Source of the DNA: Rhodohalobacter sp. 614A
Lineage (GTDB): Bacteria; Bacteroidota; Rhodothermia; Balneolales; Balneolaceae
DNA: 64,000 bases
Assembly: GCF_021462415.1 (NCBI RefSeq)
Contig: NZ_JAKEDS010000001.1
Location: forward strand, 1 to 64,000
Direction: 5' to 3'
Both the position numbers and the translations under genes were made by a program. Shown here one piece after another: positions 57,823 through 64,000 of the stretch. A model generated the notes under the pieces. That model was given only the letters and a program-made list of their open reading frames with translations, made no database searches and had not been told where the DNA came from. Numbering within the stretch: position 1 is the first letter of the stretch; each line of letters starts with the position of its first letter.

Positions 57823-59418
57823 ATGGGAAAACAATATGACGCAATAGTAATCGGAGCTGGTCATAATGGTCTAACGGCTGCTGCATATCTGGCTAAAGCG
57901 GGTTTGAAGGTCGGAGTTCTCGAAAAGAACAACTTTATAGGTGGTGCCACTAATACAATCGAATGTACCTTACCGGGTTTTAAACATGATGTTGGCGGCA
58001 TCATCCACCATATCATTAGAGAGAATCCGATGTTACGGAATGACGAATTAGGGTTGCATAGTAAGTTCGGTCTGAAATATGTACAACCTGAGATTAACAC
58101 GGTTAACTTATTCGATGATGGCACATCAATGGTTTTGCATAAAAGTGTGGAGGAAACCTGTAAACAGATCGCACAATGGTCTGAAGAAGATGCAGAATCA
58201 TATGCAAGGTTTATTGATTATACGATGCCGATGATGCCACTAATCAATCAGGGAATGTTTAATCCTCCGCCTGATTTCGGTGCTATGATGAACCAATTGG
58301 ATAAATCACCTGTCGGACGGGAATTGATCCGGATTATGATGATGAGTATATGGGATATTGCTCATCAATGGTTTAAACATCCAAAAACTTTAATGCATGT
58401 TTTGAAAGCCCCCACTGAGCCAATGGTTGGTATGGAGGAAAAAGGCACCGGGGCATATCTTGTTGTTGTTATAACCGGAAATCATGTAGAGGGAGGAGGA
58501 GCCTCTTTAGCTGTTGGTGGTAGTGGAATGCTGGCCAAAGCATTGACAGACTGTATTGAATCGTATGGCGGGGAAGTATTAACCAACCAGGAAGTGGTGA
58601 AAATCACAACTTCCGGCGGTAGAGCAACGGGTGTCGTTACCGCTGAAGGCGAAGAATACACAGCCAAACATAGTATCATTGCCAATATTGACGCACGTAT
58701 TGTTATAAATAGGTGGTTGGGTGAAGATGCGGTCAGCAGCAATTTGAGGGCCAAAGTAGACAGAATACAAAACGCCAGTTTCTCGGGGATGATGATTGCC
58801 GCAGCCCTTGATGAAGCTCCGCGGTATAAAGCAAGCGATACGGCTCATAAGGCTACTTATGTTGAACCGTTGCCAACCGATATAAATGCATTCCGTTCGA
58901 TGTTTGATGATTTGCGCTATGGCCGTTTGCCGAAGAAAGAAGCCATGGCTCCTATGGTAGTTGTACCCACAGAACACGACCCGTCAAGGGCACCGGAAGG
59001 AAAACATGTTCTCTATCTGTGGTACTACTGTCCTTATGAGTTGGCTGATGGCGGCAAGGAAAAATGGGCAAGCATTAAAGAAGAATTTGCGGACACAGTA
59101 CAGGACCGCTATTTCTCCTTTACTACCAACATGACCAAAGAGAAAGTCCTGAAGCGCACCGTTTTCTCCCCTGTGGATCTGGAAAATTTCAACAACAATT
59201 TGTACCAGGGTAATATTGTAGGAATCGGTGCTTTTATGAATCAGATGTATTCATATCGGCCTATCCCTGAGCTTGGTCATTACAGGACTCCGGTTGAGGG
59301 ACTCTATCTTAGTGGAATGCATACGCACCCCGGAGGCTCTATCATCGGTGCCGGACGTGCTCAGGTTCAAGTAGTTTTGGAAGATCTGGGCATCGATTTT
59401 GATGATGTAATCAGCTAA
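57823..59418 (+). CDS. FAD-dependent oxidoreductase of the phytoene-desaturase/PYROXD2-like type
   Basis: The protein has 531 residues. The dinucleotide-binding motif is VIGAGHNGL (9-17), followed by VLEKNNFIGGATNT for FAD binding. The C-terminal LYLSGMHTHPGGSIIGAGRAQVQ is the conserved FAD-binding end of the COG1233 group. Family members desaturate or oxidise isoprenoids, carotenoids and other lipophilic compounds. The GGAGG before ATG 57823 is a strong ribosome binding site. No crtB or other carotenoid gene is nearby, so a carotenoid substrate is not supported. It heads the group NTF2, membrane protein, SDR and NTF2. Confidence 0.87.
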   Translation: MGKQYDAIVIGAGHNGLTAAAYLAKAGLKVGVLEKNNFIGGATNTIECTLPGFKHDVGGIIHHIIRENPMLRNDELGLHSKFGLKYVQPEINTVNLFDDGTSMVLHKSVEETCKQIAQWSEEDAESYARFIDYTMPMMPLINQGMFNPPPDFGAMMNQLDKSPVGRELIRIMMMSIWDIAHQWFKHPKTLMHVLKAPTEPMVGMEEKGTGAYLVVVITGNHVEGGGASLAVGGSGMLAKALTDCIESYGGEVLTNQEVVKITTSGGRATGVVTAEGEEYTAKHSIIANIDARIVINRWLGEDAVSSNLRAKVDRIQNASFSGMMIAAALDEAPRYKASDTAHKATYVEPLPTDINAFRSMFDDLRYGRLPKKEAMAPMVVVPTEHDPSRAPEGKHVLYLWYYCPYELADGGKEKWASIKEEFADTVQDRYFSFTTNMTKEKVLKRTVFSPVDLENFNNNLYQGNIVGIGAFMNQMYSYRPIPELGHYRTPVEGLYLSGMHTHPGGSIIGAGRAQVQVVLEDLGIDFDDVIS

Positions 59419-59538
59419 TCGAATACAGGTCTCCATGTAAAACATAAGGAAGAACTCATTTGCTTCATCTAAAAATTTATAGGTGAAGTAAATGAAGTTC
59501 TTGCAGTCTATCAATGGAAATCAAAAGGGAAGAGATTT

Positions 59539-60003
59539 ATGAAGCAACAAGGTCAAGAAGATAACATGAGTCGCTCGAAGCCGGGAACCGCTGGCCCTCT
59601 CTCAGCTAACGCAGAGTTTGACGAATCCAAAATGAGAGCGTTTGCAAAGCACTTTTTCGATTCGGCTGAATCGGATGACAAGGACAACTTCCTTGCCTGT
59701 TTCGCCCCTGAGGCAATCATTTGGATCAACACTGGCGAACTGGAACTAACCCCAAGCCAAACGGCGGAAGTACTGATGGTACAATTAAGCGGTGCTATCA
59801 CTGACAAGAAATATGAGCAGCGCCGGGTCAATGTATTTCCCGGAGGCTTTGTGGAGCGGCACCTGTTGTGCGGTACCCGTAAGACAGATGGTTATCGTGT
59901 CGAGATGCCTGCCTGTTTAGTGATCGAGGTAAATGATGAGGGCAAGATCACGAGGATCGATAATTATGAAGATTCCGCAAAAGCGGCGGAATTTTACGAA
60001 TAG
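59539..60003 (+). CDS. NTF2-fold (SnoaL-like) protein 1
   Basis: The product is 154 residues from ATG 59539; MSRSKPGTAG at 59566 is an alternative start giving 145. The fold pattern is a long helix (SKMRAFAKHFFDSAESDDKDNF), then FAPEAIIWINTGELELT, and beta-strands with VFPGGFVERHLLCG and ITRIDNYEDSAKAAEFY. It is a SnoaL/ketosteroid-isomerase-like protein and could act as an enzyme or binding protein for a lipophilic substrate. It lies in the FAD oxidoreductase group. Confidence 0.82.
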   Translation: MKQQGQEDNMSRSKPGTAGPLSANAEFDESKMRAFAKHFFDSAESDDKDNFLACFAPEAIIWINTGELELTPSQTAEVLMVQLSGAITDKKYEQRRVNVFPGGFVERHLLCGTRKTDGYRVEMPACLVIEVNDEGKITRIDNYEDSAKAAEFYE

Positions 60004-60115
60004 TTTTTAACCGTAGCATGCTAAGAGATCAGATAAAATAAATCTACACACGGAAAAATCGGCCATTCAGCCTGTTTTCCTTCAGAACAAAACACCTTAA
60101 TAAGAGAGGAAAAAT

Positions 60116-60682
60116 ATGGTAAACTTATTTTATTGTTTGTTGATGTTATCATCAGTGATTTTAGGGATCCTATCACTTGTATTCAGTAAAGGTGCATCCT
60201 TAAATACTATTATTATGGTTACTGGTTCAATTCTTGTAATCGGTCTGTCGATAATAGGGATGATTAAAAAAACTTCATCTCCGGGCAAAACAATCATTTT
60301 TATAGGCATCTTTCTAACTATTTGGCCAATCATAGGTTTGGCTTCTCAATATATTAGTATGTCGTTAGGTATCTGGGAAATTATCTTAGGTCTTTCAATT
60401 ATACTTACCGCCTTTATTCCTACCCAAATCTTTCGGGCACCTTTTATTTCTGCAATTGACCGAAGCGGCGATACACTAACCACAGTGAGCAATATCAAAT
60501 GCAAGAACGATGATATTGTAGTTAAAGCCGTTTTACTTGGCTCGATGCCCTCTACCATCATTATTAAACCTGAAGAACTATGGAAAATGCTTGGTTTGAT
60601 AGAAAACAATGTCTTATCAAATATAATCAGATTGCTCTTCATTGGCTGGAAACGTACACGAAAAACAACTGATAATAAATAA
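60116..60682 (+). CDS. Membrane protein of unknown function
   Basis: The protein has 188 residues. Four hydrophobic segments lie at about 4-22, 31-50, 57-75 and 83-102, followed by a soluble ~85-residue tail with DDIVVKAVLLGSMPSTI. The start is ATG 60116 after GAGAGGA. No family is recognised. It lies between the NTF2-fold and SDR genes in the same direction. The 163 bases after it hold no further gene. Confidence 0.7.
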   Translation: MVNLFYCLLMLSSVILGILSLVFSKGASLNTIIMVTGSILVIGLSIIGMIKKTSSPGKTIIFIGIFLTIWPIIGLASQYISMSLGIWEIILGLSIILTAFIPTQIFRAPFISAIDRSGDTLTTVSNIKCKNDDIVVKAVLLGSMPSTIIIKPEELWKMLGLIENNVLSNIIRLLFIGWKRTRKTTDNK

Positions 60683-60845
60683 AAACAAGAGGGTGATCCT
60701 TAGGATATAATGTTGCAAAACATTGCTAAACCAACTGCTTATGGAAGCAAAAGGACTTGGGCAAGATTATGAAAGCAGACTTGCTATGAATAGCTGGGTT
60801 ATAAATCAATATGTAGTACAGGTAATTTTTAAAAATTGAAATAAT

Positions 60846-61607
60846 ATGAAACGATTAGAAAACAAAGTAGCCATTATTACGGGAGCAGCCAGTGGTTTTG
60901 GAGCAGCCGATGCCAGATTATTTGCCAAAGAAGGCGCTAAAGTAGTACTTACCGATATCGATGAGGAAAACCTAAATCAGGTAACTGACGGAATAACTCA
61001 AGAGAACGGTGAAGCAATGTGTGTAATCCTGGATGTTACCTCGCCAGACGATTGGCAAAAGGTTGTGAACAAAACAACGGCTGAGTTTGGTGGCATTGAT
61101 ATTTTGGTTAACAACGCAGGGATAGCCTCTCAGGCTCCTTTTTTAGAAAGTAACTATGAGACTTACAAAAAAATAATCGATGTCAACCTTAACAGTCATT
61201 ACCTGGGTATTATGGCGGTAGCGCCTTCAATGATAGAACGTAAAGGTGGTTCTATTATCAATATGTCGTCTACTGTTGGTATGGTTGCCCTCCCTGGTGG
61301 AGATCCGGGGTATACTACTTCAAAAGGAGGAAGCCGTGCACTTACCAAACAAGCAGCGGCAGAGCTGATAGGCTTTAATATCCGTGTTAATTCTATTCAT
61401 CCCGGACTTTTTAAAACGGCAATGACTAAGAACCAGGGCTTGCTTGATAATCCAGAAATATATAGTCAATTAACACAGGCAATTCCCATCAAACGGTTTG
61501 GTGAACCGGAAGAAATAGCCAATGTTGCGTTGTTCTTGGCCAGTGACGAATCTTCATACATGGTTGGTTCAGAACTGGTCGTGGACGGTGGATTAATTGT
61601 CATATAA
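60846..61607 (+). CDS. Short-chain dehydrogenase/reductase
   Basis: This 253-residue classical SDR has the cofactor motif TGAASGFG (12-19), D38 in LTDIDE (favouring NAD over NADP), NNAG (89-92), catalytic Ser141/Ser142, Tyr156 and Lys160 (YTTSK), and the C-terminal SSYMVGSELVVDGGLIV. It oxidises or reduces a hydroxyl/keto group on an unknown substrate. With the FAD oxidoreductase and the NTF2-fold proteins it could form a short oxidation pathway. Confidence 0.92.
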   Translation: MKRLENKVAIITGAASGFGAADARLFAKEGAKVVLTDIDEENLNQVTDGITQENGEAMCVILDVTSPDDWQKVVNKTTAEFGGIDILVNNAGIASQAPFLESNYETYKKIIDVNLNSHYLGIMAVAPSMIERKGGSIINMSSTVGMVALPGGDPGYTTSKGGSRALTKQAAAELIGFNIRVNSIHPGLFKTAMTKNQGLLDNPEIYSQLTQAIPIKRFGEPEEIANVALFLASDESSYMVGSELVVDGGLIVI

Positions 61608-61782
61608 TTGAAGTATGTATATCGGGAGAACAAGAGAAAAGAAAATGCTACCTATAGGTAGGAAAGCTTCGGGCGGATAATCTTACTGCTAAAGGCAAAT
61701 ATATTCGAGTACGCTGAACGGAACATTAACTCATAATAAAGAAAGACAAAAATTACGTTTTTATTAATCTAAATTTAAAATC

Positions 61783-62151
61783 ATGAATAAGATTGAATTA
61801 CTTAAACAAATTTACGAGAACCAGGCACTCGACCCTGCTACTTTGCATCCAGATTTTACACTCCATTCGTATGGGAATAACTTACTGGCTGGTGAGTTTA
61901 GTAACATAGAAGATGTGGTAAAACACCTCAAAGCTATTTATGAATTAACGAACAATACCTTTGAGGAAAAACCATTTAACTTTCTTGCAGATGATAATTT
62001 CGGCATGGTTTCACATCGCATGACCGGCGAAAGAAACGGCAAAAAACTGGATGCCGGGGGCTTTGGCCTCTGGCGATTTAAGGATGGGCTCATTATTGAC
62101 CACTGGGAAATTACTACCGATCCTGACCACTGGGATGATTTCTGGTCATAA
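61783..62151 (+). CDS. NTF2-fold (SnoaL-like) protein 2
   Basis: This 122-residue protein is a single NTF2-like domain. Segments LHPDFTLHSYGNNLLAGEF, GMVSHRMTGERNGKKLDAGGFGLWRF and LIIDHWEITTDPDHW match SnoaL-like polyketide-cyclase-type proteins. His/Asp residues at HWEITTD may be catalytic. It lies 175 bases after the SDR gene on the same strand and is the last gene of the group. Confidence 0.85.
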   Translation: MNKIELLKQIYENQALDPATLHPDFTLHSYGNNLLAGEFSNIEDVVKHLKAIYELTNNTFEEKPFNFLADDNFGMVSHRMTGERNGKKLDAGGFGLWRFKDGLIIDHWEITTDPDHWDDFWS

Positions 62152-62160
62152 AATAATTAA

Positions 62161-62277
62161 TCAATAAGGAACTTTTGCCGGTTTAGCTGTCTCAAAACCT
62201 CCAAAGTGCTGGTTATTCGAATCAGGATAATCAAAAAATGCTCTCGTAGAAAGCTGCGGGGTCAAATTGCGGCTCAT
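62161..62277 (-). pseudogene. Protein-like frame fragment, possible gene remnant
   Basis: On the minus strand a frame from ATG 62277 encodes 38 residues, including TRAFFDYPDSNNQHFGGF and ETAKPAKVPY before a TGA. The composition looks like a real protein C-terminus. A neighbouring frame just upstream (SQADFKMSANQDLTA) is also protein-like, as if a frameshift separates them. No family is recognised. It ends ten bases from the stop of the NTF2-fold gene. Confidence 0.3.
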
Positions 62278-62338
62278 GCTGTCAGATCTTGGTTAGCAGA
62301 CATCTTAAAATCGGCCTGACTCGGTTTTAGTAATTAAA

Positions 62339-62371
62339 AAAGTTCTGGATACCGTCAATATCCAGAACTTT
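62339..62371 (-). terminator. Strong intergenic hairpin, leftward terminator
   Basis: The arms AAAGTTCTGGATA and TATCCAGAACTTT form a perfect 13-bp stem with a 7-base loop. On the minus strand it is followed by a T run. On the plus strand only CTTTC follows. No intact minus-strand gene lies directly upstream, so what it terminates is unclear. The rest of 62372-62842 shows no gene with good coding character. Confidence 0.7.
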
Positions 62372-62842
62372 CAGCCATATTATGAATGGCATGCTTATCT
62401 ATCTATCAATGGTGCAATAGATATAGTATTCCAGCTACGGAATTTTTTTATTTATTGAAAATTTTAAAACCATTGGTCTTCTATTAAGACTCCCTCCTTG
62501 AAAATTTAGGAACATAGGCCTCTTGCTGACGACCAGATTTTATGAACAAAATTTGGAAAAAAAGATAAGCAAGCGAATCGTTTACCTTATAAAAATCTAC
62601 TATTTAATAAAATAGTAAGAAAACAGACGTAAGGCTGGAAAGGTAAAATGAAATGCATAGATATTTACTTTTTAAGGCTCTCAAAAAAGCCCCATCATTA
62701 CCATAAGCAATCCATTGATTTATGTTTCGATCTTGATTTGAAACCTTTGTACCGTCTTGTAACCTTCTTCCAAATTCTTGTGGTTAATTTTTTTCTACAA
62801 TATATTAATATTTGTATGATTTATCATTTAAATATAAAGTCA

Positions 62843-63721
62843 ATGAAAGCACTTATAATCCCTTTTCTTATATCTTTTTTAATAACAAACCATCTTAAAG
62901 TTACTGATGTTGACACTTTAAGCGTCTTTAGTAAATCTATGGATAGGAATATTCCAGTTGCTGTAGTACTCCCTTCACATTATTCAGAGTCTGAAAAAAA
63001 ATATCCTGTTTTGTACTTGTTACATGGTGCTAATGGAAATTTCACGAGCTGGCTCAATTCACCACCCAACAAAAGTACTGTCCACAAATTATCTGATCAA
63101 TATCAGGTAATAATTGTATTACCAGATGGAGGAAAAAGAAGTTTTTATTTTGACAGTCCTAATATTCCCGATAGTCAATATTCCACCTTTATTGCTAAGG
63201 AACTTCAGACTTATATTGATTCAAACTACCGGACTTTTAAAAAAAAAGAGGGCAGACTCATTGCAGGTTTATCTATGGGTGGGCATGGTGCTTTTTATAT
63301 AGCTTCGGAGTATCCTGAACTTTATACCGCAGCAGCAAGCATGAGTGGGGTTATGAACCTTGATACTAAAACCTGGATGGTTCCTGACAGCCTTGCAGAA
63401 GAATACACTTCCTATTTGAAAGTGCTATTAGGGCCAGTAAAAAACACTAACCAACATTTTTTCGAATCCTCTATAATAGGACGAGTAAATAAACTTAAAG
63501 CAGGTGGGATTTATCTATCCTTTGACTGCGGAACCGAAGATTTTCTTATTGAAACCAACAGAAATTTACATGCCAGATTATTGGATCAAAAAGTCCCTCA
63601 TGTGTATATAGAAAAGAATGGGGATCATTCCTGGGAATACTGGCAGAATTCTCTTCCATTTCATATGCTTTATTTTTATGGCATTTTGAAAAAAAATGGA
63701 ACCACAGTAGTAGATGAATAA
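62843..63721 (+). CDS. Esterase-D-type alpha/beta hydrolase, probably exported
   Basis: From ATG 62843 the product is 292 residues; the frame is open from 62648, but that extension is atypical. The N-terminus is a short hydrophobic signal-like segment (KALIIPFLISFLI). The hydrolase core shows LLHGANGN (59-66, oxyanion region), GLSMGGHGAF with the nucleophile Ser144, an Asp near DCGTEDFL and His in GDHSWEYW. This is the putative esterase (S-formylglutathione hydrolase/antigen-85-like) family, acting on ester bonds. Next to it, on the other strand, is a sialate-esterase-like gene. Confidence 0.87.
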   Translation: MKALIIPFLISFLITNHLKVTDVDTLSVFSKSMDRNIPVAVVLPSHYSESEKKYPVLYLLHGANGNFTSWLNSPPNKSTVHKLSDQYQVIIVLPDGGKRSFYFDSPNIPDSQYSTFIAKELQTYIDSNYRTFKKKEGRLIAGLSMGGHGAFYIASEYPELYTAAASMSGVMNLDTKTWMVPDSLAEEYTSYLKVLLGPVKNTNQHFFESSIIGRVNKLKAGGIYLSFDCGTEDFLIETNRNLHARLLDQKVPHVYIEKNGDHSWEYWQNSLPFHMLYFYGILKKNGTTVVDE

Positions 63722-63774
63722 AAAGGATTCAATTCCCTTATTCTATTTTTCATGTTGCCAGATCCACAAGCCTT

Positions 63775-64000
63775 TTAAAACTGATCAGTTCTGAAAGATG
63801 AAGCAGGTAACCCCGCTCTATTATACAACGAGGCATCCGGGCAATTTTCAAATCCATACCTTACAGCTGTAGGTATTCCAATATTATTGGACCATACGGT
63901 AATAGTGCTGTCGTTACTTATCTCAGCTTCTGCAGGATAAAATAGATTGTCTTCCCCTGCAATGCTAAAGCCGGTCAAGGTTTTCCCATAGCTAACCAAC
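63775..64000 (-). CDS. Sialate O-acetylesterase-like protein, C-terminal part (runs off the window)
   Basis: Only the last ~75 residues are present, and the frame continues past the right edge. The ending CPDASLYNRAGLPASSFRTD is the characteristic C-terminus of bacterial sialate O-acetylesterases, which remove acetyl groups from sialic acids or other glycans. The segment ITVWSNNIGIPTAVRYGFE also fits. It is convergent with the esterase gene, 53 bases away. A carbohydrate-degrading locus may continue to the right. Confidence 0.75.
   Translation of the reverse strand, partial: LVSYGKTLTGFSIAGEDNLFYPAEAEISNDSTITVWSNNIGIPTAVRYGFENCPDASLYNRAGLPASSFRTDQF

Noticed and set aside
57823-59418. Reading the FAD oxidoreductase as a carotenoid desaturase
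   Set aside because: No phytoene synthase or other carotenoid gene is present in the window, and the protein fits the broader COG1233/PYROXD2-like group.
62648-62842. N-terminal 65-residue extension of the esterase frame
   Set aside because: The extension has no signal or domain logic, while ATG 62843 begins a typical hydrophobic export segment.

Overview
The window looks like chromosome of a bacterium from the Bacteroidota/Balneolota side of the tree, most likely a Balneolaceae-type marine heterotroph. This is an inference from gene content and promoter style. The supporting signs are three SusC/SusD outer-membrane pairs, promoters of the TTG-N20-TAnnTT type, a fused CcoN-CcoO oxidase with the order ccoI-S-NO-Q-P-G-H, and moderately AT-rich DNA. 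There are two tRNA genes (initiator Met and Gly-CCC), no rRNA, no CRISPR array and no recognisable insertion sequence or prophage.

Layout: 258-3087 holds a queuosine-precursor transporter and a TetR-ABC1 kinase pair. 3210-24318 is an outer-membrane uptake region, all on the minus strand: SusD1/SusC1, a lipoprotein/TonB-receptor/degenerate SGNH-lipoprotein operon, SusD2/SusC2, and SusD3/SusC3. SusC3 is broken by one extra base in a G/C homopolymer. The three SusC genes share a promoter and a conserved leader element, and each SusD is followed by a terminator. No glycoside hydrolase or other degradative enzyme accompanies them. 24813-31569 is a minus-strand run of a Na+/solute symporter, GNAT enzyme, ornithine-type racemase, M23 peptidase, DinB protein, M20 amidohydrolase and alanine racemase. 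It looks like uptake and processing of amino acids or peptides that include D-forms. 32060-34730 has an orphan MASE1-type histidine kinase, a YgjP-like metallopeptidase and tRNA-fMet. 34912-37612 carries ornithine and lysine omega-aminotransferases, followed by a diheme cytochrome c and purL.

41251-50149 is a complete cbb3 oxidase locus (Fe-S Rrf2 regulator, ccoI, ccoS, fused ccoNO, ccoQ, a single-heme ccoP, ccoG, ccoH and a SafE-like membrane protein) for respiration at low oxygen. 50150-53334 has a HAD phosphatase, the LemA-TPM-TPM operon, tRNA-Gly and a small protein. 53350-56720 is a group of small redox/stress-type genes (epimerase-like, AraC, HxlR, DoxX, pirin). 56968-63721 is an accessory-looking set: TetR, FAD oxidoreductase, two NTF2-fold proteins, a membrane protein, an SDR and an esterase, with repeated ACTTGCATT half-sites between the TetR gene and the FAD enzyme. 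The window ends inside a gene on the minus strand resembling the C-terminus of sialate O-acetylesterase.

The best candidates for undescribed biology are the shared SusC promoter/leader module, the TonB receptor paired with a catalytically degenerate SGNH lipoprotein, and the TetR-controlled FAD/SDR/NTF2 pathway. No function for these can be proved from sequence alone.
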